NCBI RefSeq assembly: GCF_004348545.1
Contig: NZ_SMKL01000013.1
Span: 47,220-111,219, forward strand
Source of the DNA: Jiangella ureilytica
Lineage (GTDB): Bacteria > Actinomycetota > Actinomycetes > Jiangellales > Jiangellaceae
Length of the DNA stretch: 64,000 nucleotides
Reading direction: 5' to 3'
Under the pieces are notes generated by a model that was given only the letters and a program-made list of their open reading frames with translations, was not told the origin of the DNA and made no database searches. Of this stretch, positions 25,434 to 33,691 are shown piece by piece (the first letter of the stretch is position 1; every line of letters begins with the position of its first letter). Position numbers and translations under genes: made by a program.

Positions 25434-26669
25434 TCAGCCCATGCCGACGATCGGCACGGTCTCCCGGGTGCGGCCGGTGGTGACGTCGCGATCGTGGACG
25501 TCGATGACGAGCCGCTCGTCGAACGGGTACGTCGTGTAGATCTCGACCCCGTCAGCGGTGATGATGTGGTCGTTCTCGAGCCGGACGCCGCCCACCTCCT
25601 CGGTGCCGTGGTACGGCTCGAGGTTGAAGACCATGCCCTCCTTCAACGTCACCGGCGCGTCCTTGGAGGCCGGGCTGAAGAACGGCGGCTCCCACGGGTT
25701 GGTGCCGGCGCCGTGCCCCAGGTTGTCCAGCACGTATGGGTCGGCGGCGGCGAACACGTCGGCGTTGGTCGCGCCGGGTTTGGTGACGTCAGCGGCGTCG
25801 AACAGCGCGGTGTAGACCTTCTGGTGCACCTCACGTTGCGCCTGGGTGGGCTTCACGTTGCCGCAGACGTACACCCGGGTGAGATCGCCGTAGTAGCCGT
25901 TGAAGCAGGCGCCGATGTCGATGATGACGAGGTCGCCGTTGCGGATGATCCGGTCGGACGTGAACCTGCGGTAGGGCGCGGTGTACGGGCCGGACGCGAC
26001 GATGTTCTGGCACTGGGTCCACTCGCTGCCCAGGGCGGTCATCGTCTGCCAGGCCACCGCGAGCACCTCGCACTCGCGGACGCCCGGGCGCATGAATCGC
26101 AGAGCGGCGTCGAAGGCGGCCTCGGTCATGACGTTGGCGATGCGCAGGCAGTCCTTCTCGTCCTCCGTCTTCACCTCCTTGGCCCGCATCATGACGCCGT
26201 GGTAGCCGTCGACGAACGACGTGCGGGGGAGGGCGTCGCGCAGCTCGCCCTCGAGCAGGGGACTCCAGATGTCGACGCCCACGGTCTTTCCCGCCAACGA
26301 TCCGACCAGGCTCTCGACCTGCTCGACCCAGCGCCGCATGCCGATCTTCTCGCGGAAGTTCGCGCGAGGCATGATCTGGTCCTTCGACATCCAGCTCATG
26401 CGCTTGCGGCAATGTTCGTAGTCCATGGTCCAGAGCACAGGCTCGCCGCCCTTGGGCAGGACGACGACGGCGTTGCCCTCGATGTAGGCCGGGCCGAGGT
26501 GATGGCGGTACCCGGTCAGGTAGCGGGCGTCCTCGGGGCGGAAGACGAACAGGACGTCGACATCCGTGGCTGCCAGTGCGTCCTTCGCGCGTTGGAGCCG
26601 CTCTCGCAACATCCGGTTGGTGTCGAGACGGTCTTCCCAGTCGACAGGCATGATGCCCCGATCCGACAT
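25434..26669 (-). CDS. M24-family (Xaa-Pro peptidase/creatinase-like) metalloprotein (copy 2)
   Basis: 411 residues from ATG 26669 (GGAGGAG six bases upstream; the longer open frame runs across the operator). All five metal ligands are present: Asp in VIIDIGACF, Asp in YYGDLTRVY, His in NLGHGAGTN, Glu in FNLEPYHG and Glu in GGVRLENDH. It should thus be a metal-dependent hydrolase, perhaps cutting an amide or dipeptide-like substrate with an imino acid, or a dimethylsulfoniopropionate-lyase-type enzyme; sequence alone does not decide. First gene of the leftward operon with dehydrogenase and MFS; class B operator at 26740-26763. Confidence 0.88.
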   Translation of the reverse strand: MSDRGIMPVDWEDRLDTNRMLRERLQRAKDALAATDVDVLFVFRPEDARYLTGYRHHLGPAYIEGNAVVVLPKGGEPVLWTMDYEHCRKRMSWMSKDQIMPRANFREKIGMRRWVEQVESLVGSLAGKTVGVDIWSPLLEGELRDALPRTSFVDGYHGVMMRAKEVKTEDEKDCLRIANVMTEAAFDAALRFMRPGVRECEVLAVAWQTMTALGSEWTQCQNIVASGPYTAPYRRFTSDRIIRNGDLVIIDIGACFNGYYGDLTRVYVCGNVKPTQAQREVHQKVYTALFDAADVTKPGATNADVFAAADPYVLDNLGHGAGTNPWEPPFFSPASKDAPVTLKEGMVFNLEPYHGTEEVGGVRLENDHIITADGVEIYTTYPFDERLVIDVHDRDVTTGRTRETVPIVGMG

Positions 26670-26739
26670 GTCGGACTCCTCCGTGTCGCAGAACTGATTG
26701 GTCGATACCTCACAGACGGGCATTGGCGTAACACCATGT

Positions 26740-26763
26740 AGTATACCGCACTGAATACTGCAC
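26740..26763 (-). promoter_or_regulatory. Class B operator before M24 copy 2 operon
   Basis: AGTATACCGC at 26740-26749 followed by GAATACTGC, an imperfect direct or inverted arrangement 71-94 bases before the gene start. AGTATACCGC recurs at 27507-27516, before regulator 2. I infer binding by the regulator at 26810-27451. Confidence 0.55.
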
Positions 26764-26809
26764 GCAACCAGCACTGGCCTCGGTGCTGTGGACCGGCCTC
26801 AAATCCTGG

Positions 26810-27451
26810 TCAGAGGAACTGCTTGAGCCGCTGGAGTGTCGCTTCCCTCGAGAGGGCGAGGTGGTCGCGGGCGAGCGCCTCGGCCAGGTCGGCGTCGCGG
26901 GCGCAGATCGCCTGAACGAGCTCCTCATGACTCTTCGCGGCGGCGGTCAGCTCGCCCTCGGAGTAGAGGTGAGCCACGCGCATGTTGTAGGGGTGCTGGC
27001 GGTAGCCCAGGACGGCGTCGCGCAGGACCTCGTTGCCGGCCGCGACGAAGATGGCGTCGTGCAGCTCGTCGTGCAGCTTGACGAACTCGATGCGATTGTC
27101 CGGCGACATGCGCTCCGAGACGGACCGGTGCAGTTCCTCCAGGTGCCGTAGCTGCTGGTCGGTGGCGCGCTCGGCCGCCAGGCGGGCGGCATAACCCTCG
27201 AGCGGGATGCGGACGTCGTAGACACGTTGGATGTCGAGCACCGAGTGCTCGCGGACGACCCAGCCGTTGCGCGAGGCGAAGACGAGGCCTTCGAGCTCGA
27301 GGCGCTGCAGACTCTGGCGGATGGGTGTCCGGCTGGCCGCGAGGTCATCGGCGAGGTCGGACTCCACGAGCCGCTGGTGCGGCTTGTACTTCCCCTCGAC
27401 GATGGCGCGGCGGAGTTCGTCGTATACCCGGTCGGCGACTTTCATCAGCAT
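26810..27451 (-). CDS. GntR-family transcriptional regulator, FCD subfamily (regulator 2)
   Basis: 213 residues. The winged helix holds IVEGKYKPHQRLVESDLADD and the recognition helix AASRTPIRQSLQRLELEG. The FCD domain carries the usual metal-site residues in LHDELHDAIF, KSHEELV and ARDHLALSR. It differs enough from regulator 1 to expect a different operator and effector. AGTATACCGC at 27507-27516 lies 56 bases upstream, consistent with autoregulation. Confidence 0.93.
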   Translation of the reverse strand: MLMKVADRVYDELRRAIVEGKYKPHQRLVESDLADDLAASRTPIRQSLQRLELEGLVFASRNGWVVREHSVLDIQRVYDVRIPLEGYAARLAAERATDQQLRHLEELHRSVSERMSPDNRIEFVKLHDELHDAIFVAAGNEVLRDAVLGYRQHPYNMRVAHLYSEGELTAAAKSHEELVQAICARDADLAEALARDHLALSREATLQRLKQFL

Positions 27452-27506
27452 GGCCTCGATCCCTCAGGTGCCGACGAGTTCCGCCTCGCGGCGCGGTCAT
27501 ACGATC

Positions 27507-27516
27507 AGTATACCGC
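27507..27516 (-). promoter_or_regulatory. Class B half-site before regulator 2
   Basis: AGTATACCGC, identical to 26740-26749. It lies in the 408-base gap 27452-27859, which also holds the cyclase promoter element at 27628-27665; outside these I see no gene. Confidence 0.5.
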
Positions 27517-27627
27517 GTCGCATCCATCGATTGGCTTTCGCAGTCGCGCGCGTCGGTTCGGCCGGGGCAACAGTATCGCAGCGGCCGGTCGCGAGCGCGC
27601 TTCGACGCTTGTCGCACTGTAATCGAT

Positions 27628-27665
27628 AGTATAGAATGCATTCCACTGAATACGGCGATGGCATG
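27628..27665 (+). promoter_or_regulatory. Class B operator plus 29-base element shared with the second cyclase locus
   Basis: Contains AGTATAGAATGCATTC (with palindrome GAATGCATTC at 27634-27643) and GAATACGG. The stretch 27637-27665 matches 41687-41715 on the opposite strand in 26 of 29 bases. Both copies lie upstream of paralogous cyclase genes, so it is a conserved promoter/operator block rather than chance. Confidence 0.65.
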
Positions 27666-27859
27666 TCGCTGAGGGTGAGGAGTGGATCTCGGGCAGCAGG
27701 CTGTGATGCAAGCTGCCACCCGATTCCGAACCGGTTGGCCGGAGACGACGTCTCGATCGACATCGCCGTCATCCGCTGCGTGGTGTCGTGACTCCGCTGG
27801 TCGGCACTGGCAGACAGCAGGAGAACGGGAGAGCGTGAGCAACAGTGACAACCGCGCGC

Positions 27860-28819
27860 ATGAACGAGACACCCTCGGATGCCGAACTCTGCGGATGGTT
27901 CGACAGTCTCAGCAACTGGGGCCGCTGGGGCGACGACGACGAGTGCGGAACGCTCAACCTCATCGACGAGGACAAACGCACACAAGCGGCCGGACTCGTT
28001 CGGCGCGGTGTCGCGATCTCCTGTGCGCAGGCGATCACGTTCAGCGCCGATTCGGACGATCCGTGGCCGGCCTCACGGAGATTCATGAACAAGGTGCCCC
28101 AGGCCGAGGCGTTCTCGCCGGACTTCGTCGGCCGGTCGTCGGCGAACGACGCGGTGCTCCTCAACTGCCATGGCTCGTCGATCACGCACCTGGACAGCCC
28201 GGTGCACAGCTTCTTCCGGCCGGCTCCGGGCCGCCCCATGGCCGGCTACAACGGGCTCGCCCCCACTGTGGTGACCGGCAGGGAGGGCGCGAGGGCGGGC
28301 AGCATCGCGCTGGCGGCGTCGGGGGTGGTGTCCAGGGGTGTGCTCCTCGACATCCCGCGCGCTCGAGGGCTCGACTGGCTCGCTCCCTCGGAGAAGGTCT
28401 TCCCCGCTGATCTCGAAGCCGCGGAGGCTGCCCAAGGAGTGCGGGTGGAGGCCGGAGACATTTTGTGCATCAGGACCGGTCATCCCGGTCGTCGCCGGGC
28501 CGAAGGCTGGCAGTCCACCGCCGGTCAGCAGGCCGGTCCGGACGGCGCGTGCCTCCCGTGGCTGCGAGAACGAGACGTCGCCCTCCTCGCCTGCGACACG
28601 GCGTGCGATGTGTTCCCGCCCGACAAGGGCCACATGGCAAGGCCGATCCACTGCATCGGCATCCCCGCCATGGGTCTGTGGTTGCTCGACGGAGCCGATT
28701 ACGAAGAGCTCGCGGCGGCTTGCGCTGCGGAGCCGCGGTGGGAGTTCCAGTTCACGGTTGCGCCACTCAGGCTCGAGGGGTGCACCGCAAGTCCTGTGAA
28801 CCCCATCGCCGTGCTCTGA
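27860..28819 (+). CDS. Cyclase family metal-dependent hydrolase (kynurenine formamidase-like) (copy 1)
   Basis: 319 residues. The family metal site appears as NCHGSSITHLDSPVHSFF (H-x-x-x-x-THxD-x-x-x-H type), with GDILCIRTGHPG later. Family members hydrolyse N-formylkynurenine, isatin or related cyclic amides or esters. ATG 27860 is chosen because MNETPSDAELCGWFD aligns with the start of the paralogue at 40384-41346; a GTG at 27845 is possible. It is alone on this strand and converges on the NMT1-fold gene (stop-to-stop 8 bases). Confidence 0.85.
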   Translation: MNETPSDAELCGWFDSLSNWGRWGDDDECGTLNLIDEDKRTQAAGLVRRGVAISCAQAITFSADSDDPWPASRRFMNKVPQAEAFSPDFVGRSSANDAVLLNCHGSSITHLDSPVHSFFRPAPGRPMAGYNGLAPTVVTGREGARAGSIALAASGVVSRGVLLDIPRARGLDWLAPSEKVFPADLEAAEAAQGVRVEAGDILCIRTGHPGRRRAEGWQSTAGQQAGPDGACLPWLRERDVALLACDTACDVFPPDKGHMARPIHCIGIPAMGLWLLDGADYEELAAACAAEPRWEFQFTVAPLRLEGCTASPVNPIAVL

Positions 28820-28827
28820 GGCCACAC

Positions 28828-29715
28828 TCAGCCGGGAAGGAAGGTGGCGTCGACCAGGGCAGCCGGATCGACGTCGACGGGTAGGCCCATCACGCCCTCC
28901 ACGTCCGCGCAGACCGCCGCGATCGCTGCGGGATCCGGCTCGTGAGCATTCATGGCGTGGGCAAAAAGCTCCCACGTCTGGCGGAGCACCTCGAGGTCGT
29001 CCAGCTTGGTGCGAGCCCGCAACTGCGGCAGTGCCGCCTCGAAGCTGGACTGGAAGAGCCGGTAGCCCTCCAGCAACGCGGCGAGGAACCCGCGAAGCGT
29101 ATGAGGCGCACGGGACGCGAACGCGCGAGTCGTCACGTACGCGCCCAGCTGATAGGGGCCGTGCTCCGTGGAGAAGTCCCGCAACACCGGCAACCCGAGT
29201 TTCCGTGCCAGGTTCGGCAGCGGGACGGTGGCGGCCATCGCGTGGATCTCGCCACGGATCAGCGCCTCCCAGTTGCGGCCGCGGCTGCCGCGGAACTCGG
29301 TGACGACGTCGGCCTCTGGGTCGAGCCCCCAGCCGACGAGAGCCTTCCGCAGCATCAGGTAATCCTGCTCGCTCTCACCGTTGGCGCCGACCACCCGGCC
29401 GCGCAGATCGTCCGGGGTCTGGATCCCAGTAGCGCCCATGACGGCGAAGACGTTGGACGCCTCGATGCTCATGACGATGAGCGGCTCCGCGCCGGCCAGT
29501 GCGGCCCGCACGATCGCCATTCCGGAGGCGCCGGCAACGTCGAGCTCGCCCGCCGCAGCCAGTGCCATCGCCGTCCCGGTGCTCGGCAGCTCGGTCCTGA
29601 CGATCTGGACGCCGTGCCGGTCGAAGCAGCCGGCCTCCTCAGCCATGCTCAGCGCAGCGAATCCGGCCCCGTTGCTGCTGTGTCCGACGCGAACCGTCGC
29701 CACCGCGGTCACCAC
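28828..29715 (-). CDS. NMT1/SsuA/THI5-like periplasmic-binding-fold protein without signal peptide (2 of 3)
   Basis: 295 residues, opening MVTAVATVRVGHSSNGAGFA with no signal peptide. It is clearly homologous to 15489-16394: shared GLPVLRDF, PYQLGAYVTTRAFA, AYRVFQ/GYRLFQ-type helix and VDATFLPG at the end. No partner permease or ATPase is adjacent. It is transcribed after the peptide-type binding lipoprotein, beyond a hairpin. As with its paralogues, a cytosolic enzyme (decarboxylase-like) or ligand-binding role is as likely as transport. Confidence 0.75.
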   Translation of the reverse strand: MVTAVATVRVGHSSNGAGFAALSMAEEAGCFDRHGVQIVRTELPSTGTAMALAAAGELDVAGASGMAIVRAALAGAEPLIVMSIEASNVFAVMGATGIQTPDDLRGRVVGANGESEQDYLMLRKALVGWGLDPEADVVTEFRGSRGRNWEALIRGEIHAMAATVPLPNLARKLGLPVLRDFSTEHGPYQLGAYVTTRAFASRAPHTLRGFLAALLEGYRLFQSSFEAALPQLRARTKLDDLEVLRQTWELFAHAMNAHEPDPAAIAAVCADVEGVMGLPVDVDPAALVDATFLPG

Positions 29716-29727
29716 CCTTCCGGCGCG

Positions 29728-29765
29728 GGTCTGAGGCGCCCGCCGCAGTTCGGACGCCTCAGACC
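29728..29765 (-). terminator. Hairpin after binding lipoprotein gene
   Basis: Perfect 11-base stem, arms 29728-29738 (GGTCTGAGGCG) and 29755-29765, 16-base loop, beginning 17 bases after the stop of the lipoprotein gene. No T-run. Like 12562-12606, it follows an SBP_bac_5 gene and precedes a less expressed partner. Confidence 0.65.
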
Positions 29766-29781
29766 GGTCAGCCGTCGCCGC

Positions 29782-31422
29782 CTAGCTGCTCGACCAGCGG
29801 GCGAACCGCATCTGCAGCGGCTCGGCCGGGCTGGGCTCCCACTCGAGGTCGGCCTTCGCCCCGTTCAGCGCCGGCACCTGGTAGAGGAAGCCGGCCCAGG
29901 CGTCCTCCTGCAGGACCGCCTCCATCTCGTGGAACTTCTCGATAGCGGCCTCCTCGTCCTGTGTCCACATGGCGAGCGCCTCGCCGAGCAGGCGCTCGAC
30001 GTCGGCATTGCAGCCGTAGCCGGAGTGCACCGGCGACGCGTCCGTGCAGTTGATCACGTTCGAGTAGATGTGGTAGCCGTGGAAGGTGTTCCCGCCGGAG
30101 TGGCCGTCCATGTGCAGCGGGCCGAGGCCGGCCGGGTTGTCGAACTTCTCCCTCTTGCGGGTCGTGAAGTCACCTGGATCGTAGACGCGGATGGTGGTCT
30201 CGATGCCGACCTCGGACAGGTACGACTGAACCGCCTGAGCCGCCTCCTCCATCTGCGGGTAGCTCGGGTTGACCGACAGCTCGACCGGCCCGATCCCGTC
30301 GGCGAAGCCGGCGTCGGCCAGCAGCTCGCGGGCCCGGTCCGGGTCGTAGTCATACGGTTCCAGGGTGGAGTCGAAGCCGACTTCCTCGGGCACCAGCGCC
30401 GCCGGGGTGCGCACCGCGCCGGGCACGAGCTCCTCGATGATCGTGTCGACGTCGATCGCGTGGTTGATGGCCTGGCGGACCTCCTTGACGTCGAACGGAG
30501 CCACCCGCTGGTCGATGGTGACTCGGACACGGCCCATGCTCAGCGACTCGACGATCTTCAGAGTCGAGTCTCCCTCGACCTGCTCGCGCAGCGCCGAGCT
30601 GAGCGGGTCGACGATGTCCACTTCGCCGGCGCGCAGCGCGGCGACCCGCGACGCCTCGTCGGGAATGGGACGGAAGATCAGCTCGTCGATCTCCGGCGCG
30701 CCGAGGAAGTAGTCCTCGTTCGCCTCCAGCACCAGCCGCTCGCCGCGCACCCACTCCGCGACCTTGTAGGCGCCGAGGCCGATCGGATCGTCCCCCGTGT
30801 AGATCGTCGGACCGACCTCCTCGGCCCAGCCGGCCGGCACCAGGGTCATCCGCTCGCAGAAGATGATGAAGAGCGGTTCCGGCACGGACAGCTTGAAGTC
30901 GGCGGTGAAGTCGTCGACGACGACCACCTCGGCGAGGTTCGAGAAGACGCCCGACTGCTGGGCCGCGAGCTCGGGGTCGAGCAGCCGTTCCGCGCTGGCC
31001 TTGACGTCGGCCGCGGTCAGCTGCTGCCCGTCGTGGAAGTACACGTCGTCGCGCAGCTTCATGGTCCAGGTCAGCTGGTCTTCGCTGACCTCCCACTCGG
31101 TCGCGATGTGCGGGATCACCTCGCCGGTCGAGCCGTCGCGGCGGATCAGGCCTTCGTGCACGTTCTGGAGGATGTTGCGATCGAGAATGCCGGCGCCGCC
31201 GTGAGCGTCGAGGGTCGTGATGTCGCCCTCGACCGCGATGGTGAGCGTGGTCGGCTCTTCGTCCTCACCGGATGCCGGCGTCTCGGATCCGTCCGATCCG
31301 CTTGAGGAGCAGGCGGCTACGAGCAGAACGGCCATGAGTGCCGCAGCAAGTCGTGTTCGTGTGATGGGCGTCCGTCTGGACGCGGTCTCCTGTGTGCCAT
31401 GTCGCCGCAGCGTGGTACGCAC
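29782..31422 (-). CDS. Extracellular solute-binding lipoprotein, family 5 (SBP_bac_5), orphan
   Basis: 546 residues. The lipobox LLVAACSSS at about residues 34-42 follows a basic n-region and hydrophobic core; an acidic linker follows. The body has KLRDDVYFHDGQQLTAADV, GLGAYKVAEWVRGERLVLEA and VRQAINHAID. GTG 31422 is fixed by GAGGAGG seven bases upstream. No permease is adjacent, but ABC copy 1 (1.5-5.6 kb) has permeases and ATPase without a receptor, so this may be its partner. A class B operator at 31462-31483 drives it separately. Confidence 0.92.
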   Translation of the reverse strand: MRTTLRRHGTQETASRRTPITRTRLAAALMAVLLVAACSSSGSDGSETPASGEDEEPTTLTIAVEGDITTLDAHGGAGILDRNILQNVHEGLIRRDGSTGEVIPHIATEWEVSEDQLTWTMKLRDDVYFHDGQQLTAADVKASAERLLDPELAAQQSGVFSNLAEVVVVDDFTADFKLSVPEPLFIIFCERMTLVPAGWAEEVGPTIYTGDDPIGLGAYKVAEWVRGERLVLEANEDYFLGAPEIDELIFRPIPDEASRVAALRAGEVDIVDPLSSALREQVEGDSTLKIVESLSMGRVRVTIDQRVAPFDVKEVRQAINHAIDVDTIIEELVPGAVRTPAALVPEEVGFDSTLEPYDYDPDRARELLADAGFADGIGPVELSVNPSYPQMEEAAQAVQSYLSEVGIETTIRVYDPGDFTTRKREKFDNPAGLGPLHMDGHSGGNTFHGYHIYSNVINCTDASPVHSGYGCNADVERLLGEALAMWTQDEEAAIEKFHEMEAVLQEDAWAGFLYQVPALNGAKADLEWEPSPAEPLQMRFARWSSS

Positions 31423-31461
31423 CGAGACACCTCCTCGTCGAGGGTCAGTTGAGTACTAGAA

Positions 31462-31483
31462 AGAATACCGTGTAGTATGCTGC
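31462..31483 (-). promoter_or_regulatory. Class B operator before orphan binding lipoprotein
   Basis: AGAATACCGTGTAGTATGC closely follows the site at 48330-48348 (AGTATACAGTGTGGTACGC), sharing the AG-ATAC-GTGT-GTA-GC frame. It lies 40 bases from the lipoprotein GTG. Confidence 0.55.
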
Positions 31484-31512
31484 GCGGCATAGTGCTGTTA
31501 CCGGGTCGTCAC

Positions 31513-32445
31513 CTACCCTCCCGCCGAGGTCGCCGCCCGGGTCGCCACCTGGACGGCCTGATAGAGACCGGCCGGCAATCCACCTCGCTGAGCAGCGGCG
31601 ACGTTCTCCCGCACATGCGCGACGTCGGTGCTGCCGATGAGCACCGTGGAGACGTCCGGCCGGGACAGCAGATGCCGGAGCAGCAGCTCGATCGGCGGCA
31701 TCGCGCCGCGCAGACCGTCCAAGCCCGATCGCCGCCAGGCCTCGGCGTAGGACTGACGGCCGCCGTCGGCTTGTCCGGCCGGACGAGGGAGAACGCGACC
31801 GGCACCGCTGCGGACGATGACGCCGGCGCCCGTCCGTGCCGCCCGCGTGACCACGGCCTCGTACTCCGGCTGGAGCGCCGAGTAGGGAATCTGGAAGACG
31901 TCGAACACGTCCATGGCGAGGTGCTCCTCGATCTCCGGCAGCTCGCTGGAGACGCCGAGGAACCGGACCTTGCCGGCTTCCTTCAGCTCCAGCAGTGCCG
32001 CGACGGTGTCGTCGCGCTCGAGCACGCTCCGCCCCGGTGCACGGTGCACCTGGACCACGTCGAGCCGATCGGTGCGCAATCGCCGCAGGCTCTGCTCGAC
32101 ACCTGCACGGATGGTGCGAGGACGGTAGTCGTGCGGCGTCCGCGCCGGCGCGAGGCCGAAGACCTCGCGGCCGGGCGCGCAGCCGCACTTGCCGGTCAAG
32201 ACGAACTCATCGCGCCGGTGCGCGAGGTGCCGGCCGATCAGCTCCTCGCTCAGCCCGTAGTCGATCGAGGTGTCGACGAGGGTGATCCCCTCATCGAGGA
32301 CGGTGTTGAGTAGCCGGTCCGCCTCGTCGGACGCGAGGTGCCGGCCGACCGGCAGGCCGCGGAGATCGATGCCGCCGTAGCCCAGAGTCGAGACCTGGAG
32401 ACCGGTGCGGCCCAGCGTGCGGTGCGGGAGGCTCAATGCACTCAC
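31513..32445 (-). CDS. Aldo/keto reductase family protein
   Basis: 310 residues, TIM-barrel NADPH oxidoreductase of the D-threo-aldose/L-fucose dehydrogenase-like branch. The catalytic tetrad is visible: Asp in LVDTSIDYG, Tyr in the same segment, Lys in VLTGKCG and His in VVQVHRAPG. RTLGRTGLQVSTLGYGG is the usual N-terminal strand. GTG 32445 with AGGAAGG upstream. Last gene of the leftward operon that starts with the bicupin at 37140. Confidence 0.88.
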   Translation of the reverse strand: MSALSLPHRTLGRTGLQVSTLGYGGIDLRGLPVGRHLASDEADRLLNTVLDEGITLVDTSIDYGLSEELIGRHLAHRRDEFVLTGKCGCAPGREVFGLAPARTPHDYRPRTIRAGVEQSLRRLRTDRLDVVQVHRAPGRSVLERDDTVAALLELKEAGKVRFLGVSSELPEIEEHLAMDVFDVFQIPYSALQPEYEAVVTRAARTGAGVIVRSGAGRVLPRPAGQADGGRQSYAEAWRRSGLDGLRGAMPPIELLLRHLLSRPDVSTVLIGSTDVAHVRENVAAAQRGGLPAGLYQAVQVATRAATSAGG

Positions 32446-32478
32446 CCTTCCTGTCGTCGACGGCGGCGCGGCCGCCGG

Positions 32479-33687
32479 TCAGTCGTCGGAGACAGCGCGG
32501 AACCGGCGGGTCGCCGCGGCGCCGGCCACCGCACCCGCCGCGCTGATCGCGCCCATGGTCATGCGCACGCCGCCGACGGTGGCGAGCGCACCGAAGAGCA
32601 CGGGACCGACCGCCGTGGTCAGCCGGTTGACCGTCAGCCGGAGCCCCACGGCCAGTCCGCGACGATCGGTGGCGACGCGGCGCGCCACCAGGGTCAGCGT
32701 GATCGGGTTGCCGGCGCCGAGCATGAAGCCGGAGACGACCATGGTGACCACGACGACCGCCAGCGACGAGGTCAGTACCGTGGCGACGATCGCCACGGCG
32801 CCGAGCACCAGGGAGCCTCCGAGGTAGATCCACATGGGTAGCCGGCGGTCCAGCACCGGATGCAGGACCCGGGAGACGATCCCGGCGGCCGCCGTGGCCG
32901 ACAACAACACGCCGATCAGCGACGACGACCAACCGAGGTTCTCGAAGTACAGCGGAAGGAACGAGTTGCGTAGGTGGGTGAGGCCGACGGCCAGGCCGGA
33001 CGCCAGCACCACGATCCGCACGACCGGTTCGCGGAAGAGATCACCGGCGCCGCGATAGGGCGAGAGCAGCAGCCCCGTCAGCCCGCTCACGCGCACCTTC
33101 GCGACGATCGACTGCGTGGTCTCGGCCAGCAGCCGCGACGACGGCAGCAGCAGCGAGATCAGCACCGAGAGCAGTCCCATCACCACGACCGCTGAGAATG
33201 CGGTGGCGTAGCCGTCGAGGTCGATGAGGATGCCGCCGAGGGCGGGTCCGATGAGGTTTCCCACCAGGGTGAACGTGGCGAAGCCCGTGACCCGCCGCGG
33301 ATCGTGGTCCTCGCTTCCGAAGGGCCTGGTGGCCAGCGCCTGGATCGCGAGTCCCACCGCGAGCGTGCCCAGACCGATGATGAACTGGCTGACCAGCAGG
33401 CCGCCGATGGTGCCGGTGAACGCCAGCAGGGCGGCGCCGGCGCTGAGCGTGATCGCGCCGGAGGTCACCAGGCGGCGGCTGCCGATGGAGTCGGCTGCAG
33501 CACCGAAGGGTACGGCGATGAGCAGCCCCGAGACCTGCGACAGCGCCACCGCGATGCCGACGACCGTGGCGCCGGCGCCGAGCGATACCGCGTACGGCGC
33601 GATGAACGGCCGCAACAGCGAGACGGCGACCCCCTCGACCAGCGCGAGCACGCAGATGACGACGACGACCCGCAGCCCGGGGTTCAC
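32479..33687 (-). CDS. MFS transporter
   Basis: 402 residues, about twelve helices. The loop 2-3 motif reads FGAAADSIGSRRLV. Start GTG 33687, 4 bases after the amidohydrolase stop; the ribosome site is weak, so translation is probably coupled. It is related to the MFS at 23269-24441 in its C-terminal half (GNPITLTLVARR versus GNPLTLSWIAGH). It probably moves a pathway intermediate or the substrate of the amidohydrolase. Confidence 0.87.
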   Translation of the reverse strand: MNPGLRVVVVICVLALVEGVAVSLLRPFIAPYAVSLGAGATVVGIAVALSQVSGLLIAVPFGAAADSIGSRRLVTSGAITLSAGAALLAFTGTIGGLLVSQFIIGLGTLAVGLAIQALATRPFGSEDHDPRRVTGFATFTLVGNLIGPALGGILIDLDGYATAFSAVVVMGLLSVLISLLLPSSRLLAETTQSIVAKVRVSGLTGLLLSPYRGAGDLFREPVVRIVVLASGLAVGLTHLRNSFLPLYFENLGWSSSLIGVLLSATAAAGIVSRVLHPVLDRRLPMWIYLGGSLVLGAVAIVATVLTSSLAVVVVTMVVSGFMLGAGNPITLTLVARRVATDRRGLAVGLRLTVNRLTTAVGPVLFGALATVGGVRMTMGAISAAGAVAGAAATRRFRAVSDD

Positions 33688-33691
33688 CTCG

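Noticed and set aside
27682..27859. Possible leader ORF on the plus strand before cyclase copy 1
   Set aside because: A GTG with GAGG exists, but the frame runs out of phase into the cyclase gene and has no coding-like pattern.
28942..31305. 787-codon plus-strand open frame
   Set aside because: Antisense to the NMT1-fold and binding-lipoprotein genes, which have lipobox, domain motifs and Shine-Dalgarno sites.
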